Origin: Chloroflexota bacterium
GTDB taxonomy: Bacteria > Chloroflexota > Dormibacteria > Dormibacterales > Dormibacteraceae
Direction of reading: 5' to 3'
Assembly: GCA_005881335.1 (NCBI GenBank)
Contig: VBFV01000036.1
Coordinates: 1 to 38,908 of the forward strand
Length of the DNA: 38,908 nt
Shown one piece after another: positions 9,057 through 18,018 of this stretch; position 1 is the stretch's first letter, and every line of letters begins with the position of its first letter. The notes below the pieces were generated by a model. The model was not told where the DNA came from, made no database searches, and worked only from the letters and a program-made list of their open reading frames with translations. The translations under genes were made by a program, and so were the position numbers.

Positions 9057-9463
9057 CGACGTCGGTCGAGATGTGACTGCAGCAGCATTACCGCGGCCAC
9101 CCGGTCGACGGTGACGCGTCGCTTCGCGCGGCGGACACCGCCCGCGATCAATGAGCGCTCCGCCGCGACGGTGGTGAGGCGCTCGTCCACGAGCTCGACC
9201 GGCAGGCCGGATGCTTTGCGAAGCGAGTCCGCAAGCTCGCGTGCCGACTTCGCTTCGGGTCCGTACGAGCCGTCCATGCGGCGTGGCAACCCGACGATGA
9301 TGCGAGTCGCCTCTTTGTCGCGCGCGATCTCACCCAGGCGAGACGCAAGCGTTTCCGGCGGCGCGGCCTCGACGGTGGCAAGCGCCTGGGCGATCGTCCC
9401 TGTCGGGTCGCTGATGGCAAGTCCCACCCTCTTCGACCCGGGATCGACCGCCAGCACCCGCAC
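9053..9463 (-). CDS. ruvX: Holliday junction resolvase RuvX/YqgF
   Basis: C-terminal 136 aa of the longer ORF: VRVLAVDPGSKRVGLAISDPTGTIAQALATVE...IIVGLPRRMDGSYGPEAKSARELADSL...VELVDERLTTVAAERSL. GTG at 9463 abuts the upstream gene's stop. Confidence 0.92.
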   Translation of the reverse strand: MRVLAVDPGSKRVGLAISDPTGTIAQALATVEAAPPETLASRLGEIARDKEATRIIVGLPRRMDGSYGPEAKSARELADSLRKASGLPVELVDERLTTVAAERSLIAGGVRRAKRRVTVDRVAAVMLLQSHLDRRR

Positions 9464-11058
9464 TACGGCGATCGTTTGGGCGACGCCGACGGGCTGGGCG
9501 AAGCTTGCGCCGCCGCCGCGGCCGACGGCGCGTTCGACTCGACGACGTAGTGCAGCGTGATCCGGCGGTCGAGCAGCGGCATCAACGGGAGTGCCAGGGG
9601 CTGCTCCTTGATCGCGACCGACTTGATCGGCAGCTTCTCGAGGAAGAAGCGTGCCTGCGCCACCGGCCGGCCCACGATCGAGGCTCGGATTTTCTCCTCG
9701 TCCAGCTTCGGCGCAACGTAGGCCGAAGCGCTGCCGACGAAGACGAGGAAGCCGCCCTTGGCCGAGCTCAGAAGCCGGTACTGGACCTGGATCGGGCTCT
9801 CGGTCAGCAGCTGCTGATCGTTGGGCACGAGCCGCGTCAGGTGCGTCTTGTAGGCCTGGATGACGTCGGCGTCGTTGTAGAAGTCGCCTTCGCCACTGAC
9901 GGTCATCGTGCCCGTGAAGCTCGGCACCTTCTCCTGCGGCTGGTGGTCGGTCGTGAACTGCGGCGGGCCGAAGATGATCGTCTCGGCCAGCCTCTCGCCG
10001 GGCTGTCCGCCGGAGGAGAGCTCCTGCGCGATCGTCTGGTGGATCGACTGCTCGAGCTGCGCCCGCGCCGCGTCGAAGTCGGACACCGTCATCTGCGGGG
10101 TAGAGGAAGGATCGGTACCGTTGCCGGTGGCCTGCGGGTTGGTGACGTGGACTTTTGAAGCATCGAACGGCCCGCAGCATTCTTCGATCTGAGTGATTGT
10201 GTGGTCGCCGACGTTTCCGGCCGAGCCAGGCTTCACGGCGATTACGTTCACGGTCTTCTGGCCCCCGTTCCACGGCACAACGGTGTCACCAGACGTCTGG
10301 GCAAATTCGAGGCCGTTGGTGTTCATCAGCCGCTGGCCGTATCTGAACAGGAGTCCTGGCGAGCTTGTGAAACCTGACTTGAGATCGTTCGTATACACGA
10401 CCTGGCCCGTCGACGGCGCGAGCGGCACGTCGATCGAGCCGGTGACCTTGAAGCCCTGCGAGTTCGACTTCGCGATCACGACCGGCCTCACCTTGATCGG
10501 CGGCTTGCCCGGCTGCGCCGGGATCTCGACGTCCTTTTCGGTGAAGGGCGCAGCCTGTGCGATGAGCGTTACGGACGCCGACGGGACGAACACCGTGGCG
10601 GCGAAGAGGCCGACGAGGATCAGGGAGATCGCGGTCACGTAGAGCAGGAACCTTCCGGGCTTCAGCTCGGTCGCGGTCTTGGTGAGCAGCCTGGTCGGGG
10701 CGCCAATGCCGACATGCGTCGTCGGTGCGATGCGCTCGCGCTGCCACCACCTCCGGATCGGCTGCGCCGTCTCGGCTTCGGACGGGATGCCTTCGCCATC
10801 GGGGCTGACCGCGCCGAAAACAGGGAAGCCGCTCTCGGAGGCCATCTTCTGCACGGCCGGGTCGTCGCACACCACGGTCACGCGCTTGCCCAAACGGGCC
10901 GAGTAATTGCGAAGCAGCTGGAAGTTGAACCGGCTCTGGCCGATGCGCGATCGCATCGGCAGGACGAGCATCGTGTCCTCGCCGTGGTAGCGGCGAAGAC
11001 GCTCGACGAGCTCGGGAATCTCCTCTTCTGTTTCGACGTAAATCGGGTTCGTTGCCAT
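9463..11058 (-). CDS. Bitopic membrane protein with baseplate J/gp47-like extracytoplasmic domain
   Basis: 531 aa; soluble Rossmann-like N-terminus, one TM (FLLYVTAISLILVGLFAATVFVPSASVTLIA), then a baseplate-J-like beta region (AVKPGSAGNVGDHTITQIE) and a low-complexity Pro/Ser tail. Confidence 0.68.
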   Translation of the reverse strand: MATNPIYVETEEEIPELVERLRRYHGEDTMLVLPMRSRIGQSRFNFQLLRNYSARLGKRVTVVCDDPAVQKMASESGFPVFGAVSPDGEGIPSEAETAQPIRRWWQRERIAPTTHVGIGAPTRLLTKTATELKPGRFLLYVTAISLILVGLFAATVFVPSASVTLIAQAAPFTEKDVEIPAQPGKPPIKVRPVVIAKSNSQGFKVTGSIDVPLAPSTGQVVYTNDLKSGFTSSPGLLFRYGQRLMNTNGLEFAQTSGDTVVPWNGGQKTVNVIAVKPGSAGNVGDHTITQIEECCGPFDASKVHVTNPQATGNGTDPSSTPQMTVSDFDAARAQLEQSIHQTIAQELSSGGQPGERLAETIIFGPPQFTTDHQPQEKVPSFTGTMTVSGEGDFYNDADVIQAYKTHLTRLVPNDQQLLTESPIQVQYRLLSSAKGGFLVFVGSASAYVAPKLDEEKIRASIVGRPVAQARFFLEKLPIKSVAIKEQPLALPLMPLLDRRITLHYVVESNAPSAAAAAQASPSPSASPKRSP

Positions 11059-11086
11059 GGCGTTTAGTGGTCTCCTGGAGATCTGT

Positions 11087-12346
11087 TCAGACTTTTATAG
11101 CGCTTAGGACCCGTCTCATGACGGTATTCACCGTATCGCGCTCCTCGGCTTCAGTTCGCAAAGCATGGTTGGCCAGGCCCATCGGGGCGATGTCCTGGGG
11201 GCTCGACAGCTGTCCCGTGGAGTCGGTCAGGTTGCGCACGTCGGGCGGCACGAGGTGCCTCACGCGCGGCTCCCTGGGGAACGGAAGGCCCGCCGCCCAG
11301 TTGTTCTTGACCATCTCGAGGGTCAGCTCGGGGAGGAGGCTGCCGCCTCCGCACAGGTAGATGCTGGAAGGCAGGCGCTCGCCTCGCGAGAGCTCCTTGA
11401 TGCTGAGGGCAAGCCCCTGCAAAAGCACTTCGGCGTCGGCGCCCAGCAGCTCCGACACCTGGCGGTGCTGGTCCGAGGACAAAAGGCCTTCCGAGTGGCG
11501 GAGCTTGCGGGCCTCGGCTTCCTCGTAGCTCAACCCGAAGGCCAGAGCGAGCCGGCGGGTGAACGCACGCCCGCCGAGGTTGAACATGCGCGTGCCCTCG
11601 ACTCCGCCGTCGCGGATGAGCGCCACGTCGGTGGTGCCGCCACCGACGTCGACGAAGATCCCTCCCTCGGCCCAGATCTCCTCATTGGCGCACGCCCGAG
11701 CGAGTGCGTAAGGCTGGGCGACCGCGGCGGCAAGCTCCAGGTCGAGCTCCCGGACCACCGTCTCGATGGCATCGATGTGCGTCATTGGGGCGAAGGTGTT
11801 GAAGACGGTGACCTCCAGGTTCTTGCCCGTGAAGCCGACGGGGTTAGTGACCGGGTAGCCGTCGACCCGAACGTTGGTGATCGCCGAGTGCACGAGCCGG
11901 GCCTCGAGCTGGCCGTAGCTGCGCTCCAACTCGAGCAGGTGCTGGGCCTCGCGCAGCGCGCGGCGCTGCACCATCTGCAGCATCGTCGACATCTCGCCTG
12001 AGCGGACGCGGGACTTGGGGTTCTCACGTGGGTACGCGATGGTCGAGGAGAATCCTTTGATCAGCTCGCCCGCGATGCCGACGACGACCTGGCCGGGCAC
12101 CGTCTTCGCCATGTCCTCAGCGGCCTCGAGCGCCCGGTTGCACGACTGGATGACCGATTCGAGGTCGGCGATCGCGCCCCCCGACATGGCGGCCGGGCCC
12201 TGCGGCTCCCTCCCCACGCCGAGCACCTCGCCGTCGGGACCGTCCCGCCGCACGACCAGGACCTTGATCAGGTCGGTGCCGATGTCCAGCACGGTGAAAT
12301 GGCGGTAGTAGTCGCTCCGCTTGCGCAGGAACTTGAACTTGCTCAC
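11087..12346 (-). CDS. FtsA/PilM-like actin-fold ATPase
   Basis: 419 aa; FTVLDIGTDLIKVLVV, GGIFVDVGGGTTDVALIRDGGV, SSIYLCGGGSLLPEL phosphate/adenosine motifs. Confidence 0.82.
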   Translation of the reverse strand: MSKFKFLRKRSDYYRHFTVLDIGTDLIKVLVVRRDGPDGEVLGVGREPQGPAAMSGGAIADLESVIQSCNRALEAAEDMAKTVPGQVVVGIAGELIKGFSSTIAYPRENPKSRVRSGEMSTMLQMVQRRALREAQHLLELERSYGQLEARLVHSAITNVRVDGYPVTNPVGFTGKNLEVTVFNTFAPMTHIDAIETVVRELDLELAAAVAQPYALARACANEEIWAEGGIFVDVGGGTTDVALIRDGGVEGTRMFNLGGRAFTRRLALAFGLSYEEAEARKLRHSEGLLSSDQHRQVSELLGADAEVLLQGLALSIKELSRGERLPSSIYLCGGGSLLPELTLEMVKNNWAAGLPFPREPRVRHLVPPDVRNLTDSTGQLSSPQDIAPMGLANHALRTEAEERDTVNTVMRRVLSAIKV

Positions 12347-14910
12347 TTCAGCTCTTCCGCCAGGCGCTTGAACGCCTCGTCCGCGGGGACCGTCAGCTTG
12401 CCGCTGACCAGGTGGGGCCGGCCGCCGCCCGTGCCGAAGAAATCCTTGAGGCGCGTGGCATCGAACTGCGGCACGAGGTCATTGGACACCTTGATGACAA
12501 ACTTGTCTCCGGCGACAAGGGTTACGACGCCCGAGCGGACCCGTTCGAGGTAGCGGTCGGCGTAGGCCCTCAGCTCTTCGACGCTGGCAGCGTCGACCGT
12601 CTCCGCCACGTAGTCCACTCGGCCATGCTTGACCGCCAGGCCGTCTGCGCCTCCCACACGCGCAGAGCGCAGCTGGTCACGGAGCTTGGCGCGATCGCGT
12701 TCGGCCTCCTTGAGTTGACCGCGAAGCGCCTCGATGCGCTGTGGCAGCTGCTCCGGACTCACGTTGAAGGACTGGGCGAGCTCGGTCAGCAGGTCGCGTT
12801 CACGACGCACCAGCTCGTCCGCCGCCTCGCCGACGACCATGTCGATTCGGCGCAGCCCCGAGCCGATGCTGGACTCGGACACGATGACGGCGGTCCCGAT
12901 GTCGGCGGTGTTCTTCACGTGTGTGCCACCGCACAGCTCGCAGGTCCAGTCGCCGAAGCACACCACGCGGACGACGTCGCCGTATTTCTCTTCGAACAGG
13001 TGCATCGCGCCTTGCGCGACCGCTTCTTTGTACGGCTTGATGCTCTCGTGAAAAGGAAGCGCTTCTCGAATCTTTTCCATGACTCTGCGGTTGATCCGGT
13101 CGAGCTCATCCTTCGAGATCGCGCGGTTCAATGGGATGTCGAACGTGGTGTGATCGGGGCCGACCCAGGATCCTTTCTGCACGACCTGCTCGCCAAGAGT
13201 TTCGCGCAACGCCTTGTGGAGCAGGTGCGTGGCCGAGTGGTGGCGCATGATCTGACGCCGCCGCTTCATGTCCACCGCTGCGTCGGCCTTCTCCCCCACC
13301 CGTACCTCACCGGTGACCACGGTGCCGAGGTGCGCGATGGTGCCCTCCAGAGGTTTTTGTGTGTCTTCGACTCGAACGCGTCCGCTGGGAGTGTCGATCG
13401 TCCCGATATCGCCGATCTGTCCGCCCGACTCCGCGTAAAAGGGAGTCCGCTCGAGAAAGATCTCTATCTCGTCACCCTCCGCGGCGGCCTGAGCGAGGTC
13501 GCCGGCTTTGCGGATCGCGAGCACTTTGGTTGCAGTCGTCAGCTCTGTGTAGCCGGTGAACTCTGAGCGGGGGATGTCCTTGGTCACCGCCCAGCGGTGA
13601 GGAGTCGCCCGCCTGGATCGGTCGCGCTGCGCCGCCATCTCGGCGCGAAATCCGTCCTCGTCCACCTCGAGCCCGCGTGCCGCGGCCAGCTCACGCGTGA
13701 GCTCGAGCGGAAAACCGAAGGTGTCGTGAAGCCGGAAGGCATCGGCTCCCGAGACCGCGCTCGCGCCCCGTGAAGCCACCTTTTCGAATTGCTCCATGCC
13801 CTGCTCCAGGGTGCGCGCGAACCGCTCCGTCTCGGTGTCGATCGTCTGGGTTATGAATCGTTCTCGGTCCTTCAGCTCCGGGTAGTGCTCTCTGAACATC
13901 GCCACGGTCCGCTGCGCGCCGGCGGACAGCCTTGCGCTCAGAGCGATGTTGCGGCCGTGCAGCGCGGCGCGGCGGATGAGGCGACGCAGCACGTAGCCGC
14001 GACCTTCATTCGTCGGCACCACGCCATCGGCGATGCAGAACGTGATGGCTCGCACATGGTCGGCGATGATGCGCTCGGACAGAGTCGTCGGCTTCTTGCT
14101 GTGCTCTCGCACGAATTCGACCAGTGGCGCCAGCACGTCCGACTCGAAGACGTTGCTCTTGCCCTGGAGGATGAAGCTGATGCGCTCAAGTCCCATTCCG
14201 GTGTCGATGGCGGGCTTGGCGAGCGGCACCAGCGCGCCATCAGCGATGCCGCGGTTGATCGACTCGGCCGTCGTCGGCGGTCCTGAAAGATCCCCGCGCT
14301 GGTCGTACTGCGGCAACACGAGATTCCAGAACTCTGTGAAGCGCGCACAGTGATCGGGATAGCAGTCCGGCTGGCCGCATCCGGCCTCGCGGCCGCGGTC
14401 CCACCAGATCTCGGAATCCGGGCCGCACGGCCCTCGTCCAAGTCCCCACCAGTTGGTGCCGTCCCGCGTCACGTGTTCCGCGCGAATCGCCGTTTTGGTC
14501 GTCCAGATCTCGAAGGCAGCGTCGTCCGAAGGATGGACGGTCGCGCGTAGACGATCGGGTGGCATGCCGAAGCCTTTGGTCACCAACTCCCATGCGAGGG
14601 GGATCGCCGTCTCTTTGAAGTAGTCGCCCGTGGGTGCGAAGTTGCCGAGCATCTCGAAAAACGTGAGGTGACGTTCGGTTTTCCCGACCTCTTCAATGTC
14701 GCCGGTGCGCAGGCATTTCTGGGCGCTCGCCAGCCTGGGCGCGGGCGGCCGGCTAAAGCCCAGGTAGTAGGGCTGAAGCGGCTGCATTCCGGCCGAGATG
14801 AAGAGCGTGCTCGGGTCGCCGTGCGGCACCAGTGGCGCGCTGGGCAGGACCAGATGCTCCCGACTCGCGAAATGCTCTAGAAAGCGCGTGCGGATCTCGT
14901 TCCCGGTCAC
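12343..14910 (-). CDS. alaS: Alanine--tRNA ligase
   Basis: 855 aa; MTGNEIRTRFLEHFASREHLVLPSAPLVPHGDPSTLFISAGMQPLQPYYLG..., HHSATHLLHKALRETLG, CELCGGTHVKNTADIG. Confidence 0.97.
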   Translation of the reverse strand: MTGNEIRTRFLEHFASREHLVLPSAPLVPHGDPSTLFISAGMQPLQPYYLGFSRPPAPRLASAQKCLRTGDIEEVGKTERHLTFFEMLGNFAPTGDYFKETAIPLAWELVTKGFGMPPDRLRATVHPSDDAAFEIWTTKTAIRAEHVTRDGTNWWGLGRGPCGPDSEIWWDRGREAGCGQPDCYPDHCARFTEFWNLVLPQYDQRGDLSGPPTTAESINRGIADGALVPLAKPAIDTGMGLERISFILQGKSNVFESDVLAPLVEFVREHSKKPTTLSERIIADHVRAITFCIADGVVPTNEGRGYVLRRLIRRAALHGRNIALSARLSAGAQRTVAMFREHYPELKDRERFITQTIDTETERFARTLEQGMEQFEKVASRGASAVSGADAFRLHDTFGFPLELTRELAAARGLEVDEDGFRAEMAAQRDRSRRATPHRWAVTKDIPRSEFTGYTELTTATKVLAIRKAGDLAQAAAEGDEIEIFLERTPFYAESGGQIGDIGTIDTPSGRVRVEDTQKPLEGTIAHLGTVVTGEVRVGEKADAAVDMKRRRQIMRHHSATHLLHKALRETLGEQVVQKGSWVGPDHTTFDIPLNRAISKDELDRINRRVMEKIREALPFHESIKPYKEAVAQGAMHLFEEKYGDVVRVVCFGDWTCELCGGTHVKNTADIGTAVIVSESSIGSGLRRIDMVVGEAADELVRRERDLLTELAQSFNVSPEQLPQRIEALRGQLKEAERDRAKLRDQLRSARVGGADGLAVKHGRVDYVAETVDAASVEELRAYADRYLERVRSGVVTLVAGDKFVIKVSNDLVPQFDATRLKDFFGTGGGRPHLVSGKLTVPADEAFKRLAEELK

Positions 14911-14984
14911 GGGGTCGATCTAGTTTAGGGCGACTGCCCGACCCAGCCATTCGTGCCCGAGTGGCGCAATCACCGCCGATGGCC

Positions 14985-15581
14985 TCATGGGGCGAGGCGT
15001 TCGATGCGCCAGGCGTCGCCGGAGCGGCGAACGTAGCGCAGCCGGTCGTGCAGGCGGTCCTCCCGGTTCTCCCAGAACTCGATCCAGGTTGGCTGCAGCG
15101 CGTAGCCGCCCCAGCCCTTGGGCAGCGGCACCTCATCCGGATACTTCTCCGCCAGCTCGAGCACGCGGCGCTCGAGGACTTCGCGCGAGCGAATCACCTT
15201 GCTTTGCGGCGATGCCAGTGCCGAAAGCTGTGCGCCACGCGGCCGGCCGGCGAAATACGCGAGGGATGCCGCGTGTCCGACCTTTCGCACCGGACCGTAG
15301 ACACGGACCTGGTGCCGCGTGACCGCCCAGTAGAAGACGAGCGCCGCACGCCGGTCATGCGACAGGTCGCGGCCTTTACGGCTGGCGTAGTTGGAATAAA
15401 AGAGGAAGGTGCCATCGAGGATGCCCTTGAAGAGAACCATCCGCGCCGACGGGCCTTCTTCGCCGGTCGTGGCGAGTGTCATCGCTTCGGGCTGCAAGGC
15501 GCCGGCCTGGGTGGCTTCGCGAAACCAGCGGTCGAAAAGCAGTATTGGATCGCGCGGTGCCTCCGCTTCGAGCAGCGGCAT
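14985..15581 (-). CDS. pdxH: Pyridoxamine 5'-phosphate oxidase
   Basis: 198 aa; EAMTLATTGEEGPSARMVLFKGILDGTFLFYSNYASRKGRDL...WGGYALQPTWIEFWENREDRLHDRLRY. Confidence 0.94.
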   Translation of the reverse strand: MPLLEAEAPRDPILLFDRWFREATQAGALQPEAMTLATTGEEGPSARMVLFKGILDGTFLFYSNYASRKGRDLSHDRRAALVFYWAVTRHQVRVYGPVRKVGHAASLAYFAGRPRGAQLSALASPQSKVIRSREVLERRVLELAEKYPDEVPLPKGWGGYALQPTWIEFWENREDRLHDRLRYVRRSGDAWRIERLAP

Positions 15582-16363
15582 CAGTCAGCGCTTTCTTGCG
15601 GCACGTATTTGCGCAGCTGCTCGAGCGCAGCGCGCTGCAGCCGCGACACGTGCATCTGGCTGATGCCGAGCCGGCGCGCGATCTCCGACTGCGACATCTG
15701 CTCGTAAAACCTCATCGCCATGATCGCTCGCTCACGCGGGGTCAGGTGCTCCATGGCGCGATCGAGCACGTCGCGCATCTCCACCCGCTCCAGCTCCGGG
15801 TCCGCGCCGCCGATCTGCTCGGCCACCGATCGATTGTCCTGGCCGTCGCCGGACGAGATCGGCTGGTCGAGCGAGACGGGCACGTAGGCGGGGCCCATCT
15901 CCATCGCTTCCGTGACGTCATCGGGCGTGACGCCGAGGCGCTCGGCGAGCTCGCTCACGGTCGGCTCGCGACCCAGCTCGTTCTTCATCTGCTCGTTGAC
16001 GCGGACCACCGACTGGTGCAGCTCTTGCAGCCGGCGCGGGAAGCGGATCGCGGTTCCCTTGTCGCGAAAGTAGCGCTTGATCTCTCCCGCCACTGTGAGC
16101 GTCGCGAAGGTTGTGAACTCGTAACCGAGGTCGGGGTCGAATCGCTCGATCGCTTTGATCAGGCCGAGATAGCCGACCTGGACGATGTCATCGAGCGGCT
16201 CGCCGCGGTTCTGAAACTTGCGAGCCAGGAAGTAGACGAAATCGTGATATGCGTCGACCAGCCGCGCGCGGATGCGGTCGCGCTCGGCCGGGTCATTGCT
16301 TTCCTTGTAGCGGCGATGGAGCGCCCGCAGCTCCTCGCGGGGAATCCGCGTCGATGAGGCCAA
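15581..16363 (-). CDS. SigB/SigF/SigG-family RNA polymerase sigma factor
   Basis: 260 aa; DDIVQVGYLGLIKAIERFDPDLGYEFTTFATLTVAGEIKRYFRDKGTAIRFPRRLQEL...LTPRERAIMAMRFYEQMSQSEIARRLGISQMHVSRLQRAALEQLR. Confidence 0.92.
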   Translation of the reverse strand: MASSTRIPREELRALHRRYKESNDPAERDRIRARLVDAYHDFVYFLARKFQNRGEPLDDIVQVGYLGLIKAIERFDPDLGYEFTTFATLTVAGEIKRYFRDKGTAIRFPRRLQELHQSVVRVNEQMKNELGREPTVSELAERLGVTPDDVTEAMEMGPAYVPVSLDQPISSGDGQDNRSVAEQIGGADPELERVEMRDVLDRAMEHLTPRERAIMAMRFYEQMSQSEIARRLGISQMHVSRLQRAALEQLRKYVPQESAD

Positions 16364-16391
16364 TACCGATTAAGTGTCCGCCGGTCGGGGA

Positions 16392-16811
16392 TCAGCCTGC
16401 CAGGTGCTTGACCATGCGGAAGCTCACGTGACCCGTCAGCGGCTCGATCGACGGCCGGAAGTCGTCGACGAAGCAGCGGATCATCTCGTAGGCGAGCCGC
16501 TGCAGCTCAGGGTCAATGTGCGTCTCGTGCCTGGGCAGCGGCAGCGCGGCACCCGTCGGCATGAGGTCGACGTCGACGACGAGCGCCCTGTTGGTGGCGA
16601 AGTAGGTCAGCTTCAGGTCGGCCGGAGTGCCGAGGTCGTCGGCCGCGGCGATTGCGCTGTCACATGCCTGCGTGAGCGCAATCGCCAGCTCGTCCAGGTC
16701 CATCAGGCTCAGGCCGAGCTGGCCGCCCAACGTGGTGGCCACGCGTTTGGCCACCGGGATGAAGGCGGAAGCCGCGGGAATCTTGAGCTCCGCCAGGTTG
16801 CGCTTGGCCAT
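16392..16811 (-). CDS. RsbW-like anti-sigma regulatory factor (HATPase fold, divergent)
   Basis: 139 aa; LGLSLMDLDELAIALTQACDSAIAAADD in the N-box position; C-terminal PELQRLAYEMIRCFVDDF. Directly upstream of the sigma gene. Confidence 0.6.
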   Translation of the reverse strand: MAKRNLAELKIPAASAFIPVAKRVATTLGGQLGLSLMDLDELAIALTQACDSAIAAADDLGTPADLKLTYFATNRALVVDVDLMPTGAALPLPRHETHIDPELQRLAYEMIRCFVDDFRPSIEPLTGHVSFRMVKHLAG

Positions 16812-16822
16812 GAGGGGTCGGG

Positions 16823-17149
16823 CTACTCCTCCAGGTTCGTCGCGCGCTGCATCTTCCGGGCTGCAGTCGCCTCGAGCTCTTCACGCTTGCGCTTGGCGGC
16901 CGCGACCCCGTCCTGGATCGCCTTGCCGACCGGGTGCTCGGGATCCGTGACCATGGTCCGCGCTCGCTGCGCCGCCTCGCGCGCACGCTGGACCGTCTCG
17001 CTGCCGCTCAGCTCGATCGTCTTGCTGCGCAGGCCTTCGATCTGCTCCTTGCCGGGCCCGGTCGCGATGTACGCGCCGACCGCCAGGCCGACGAGGCCGC
17101 CGAGGATGAACCAGCCGAAACCGCCGCCGCCGTTCTCGTTGTCAGCCAT
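16823..17149 (-). CDS. YtxH-like membrane protein
   Basis: 108 aa; GGFGWFILGGLVGLAVGAYIATGPGKEQIEGLRSKTIELS then charged helix. Confidence 0.65.
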   Translation of the reverse strand: MADNENGGGGFGWFILGGLVGLAVGAYIATGPGKEQIEGLRSKTIELSGSETVQRAREAAQRARTMVTDPEHPVGKAIQDGVAAAKRKREELEATAARKMQRATNLEE

Positions 17150-17151
17150 GG

Positions 17152-17475
17152 CTAACCTCCTCTAACCGAGCGAACAAGGCTCTCTCCCGCCACCCTCACG
17201 CCGTGTGCGGCTGCGCCGATGCCGCGGCCCACGGCCGCCAGTCCGCGACCGCCTGTCCTGAGGCCGACATTCACGCCTGAGGTGATGTCGTTCACGTTCT
17301 CGATCGTCTGTCGCACCTCGGGCAGCGTCTCCTTCAGCTCTTCGTTAGTCGTGTCGAGCAGCTCCTCCACGGCACCAAGTGTTCCGCGAAGCCTGATGAG
17401 CAACGCGGCCAGGGCGAGCGCCACGACCAGGGCGGCCACCCCAAACGCGAGCCACATGAAGCTCTGACTGCTCAA
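17152..17475 (-). CDS. DUF948-like membrane protein
   Basis: 107 aa; N-terminal TM, then LRGTLGAVEELLDTTNEELKETLPEVRQTIENVNDITSGVN. Confidence 0.6.
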   Translation of the reverse strand: MSSQSFMWLAFGVAALVVALALAALLIRLRGTLGAVEELLDTTNEELKETLPEVRQTIENVNDITSGVNVGLRTGGRGLAAVGRGIGAAAHGVRVAGESLVRSVRGG

Positions 17476-17510
17476 GGACTGAATACCCGCAGCACGCCGA
17501 CCGCAAACAC

Positions 17511-17532
17511 ACCCGCAATAGTAAGTGCGGGT
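17511..17532 (-). terminator. Possible hairpin terminator for the 17536..17826 gene
   Basis: Perfect 7-bp inverted repeat ACCCGCA-N8-TGCGGGT just past the stop codon; on the minus strand it is followed by gtgtttg. Confidence 0.4.
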
Positions 17533-17535
17533 TCT

Positions 17536-17826
17536 CTAGTTGCTGGGCTTTGGTTCGGTCGGTTCGCGGTTGGGTCGCGGCACGAATCGGGCGAGCGGCT
17601 GCAGGAGCAGCGCGAAGGGCAGGGCCGGCAGCACGTTGGCCTGGCCGAGGCGAATCGACGGCAGCCCGAGGAAGTCCCAAAGCTGGCCCAGGCCGAAGCC
17701 GAGCACCGTCATCAGGAGGATGGGGATGTACGCGCGCCGGCGGTAAGGAAGGAAGGCGTAGCAGAGCTGGGAGACGATCAGCACGAGCAGCACGGCCACG
17801 ATCAGGCCGGGTGGGATGAGCTTCAC
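17536..17826 (-). CDS. Small polytopic membrane protein, unknown function
   Basis: 96 aa; MKLIPPGLIVAVLLVLIVSQLCYAFLPYRRRAYIPILLMTVLGFGLGQLWDFLGLP..., several hydrophobic segments. Confidence 0.6.
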   Translation of the reverse strand: MKLIPPGLIVAVLLVLIVSQLCYAFLPYRRRAYIPILLMTVLGFGLGQLWDFLGLPSIRLGQANVLPALPFALLLQPLARFVPRPNREPTEPKPSN

Positions 17827-17835
17827 AGCCGGCCG

Positions 17836-18012
17836 AAAGGTGCTCCCGCCGGGTTACGAGGGTGGGTTGTCCTGAGCATGCTCAGGTGGGTCCCCTGCCT
17901 CGGCTCTCCAAGTCCCGTCCAAGCGGGCGTTTGGTCGACCTTGCGGACTCCGGGGTCCCGATGATGAACTGTTGGGCAACGCGCACGTCACCCGCAGCCC
18001 ATTGGGAGCGCC
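17836..18012 (-). ncRNA. ssrS: Candidate 6S-like RNA
   Basis: Manual fold of the minus strand: closing stem GGCGCUCCC/GGGAGCACC (8 of 9) plus CGGGUGACG/CGUAACCCG (8 of 9) plus GUUG/CAAC; central bubble whose 3' side holds CCUGAG-CAUG-CUCAGG (17886..17871); apical stem GGGACCCC/GGGGACCC (7 of 8), AGUCC/GGACU, tip hairpin CCAAACGCCCGCUUGG. TAGTAT at 18021..18016 fits a -10 element. Confidence 0.6.
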
Positions 18013-18018
18013 TCAATA

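Noticed and set aside
9464-10273. N-terminal extension of the 406-aa ORF containing RuvX
   Set aside because: Out-of-frame translation of the baseplate-J-like gene; RuvX begins at the GTG at 9463.
12412-13566. 384-aa plus-strand ORF inside alaS
   Set aside because: Antisense shadow of a clear alaS gene with no recognisable motifs.
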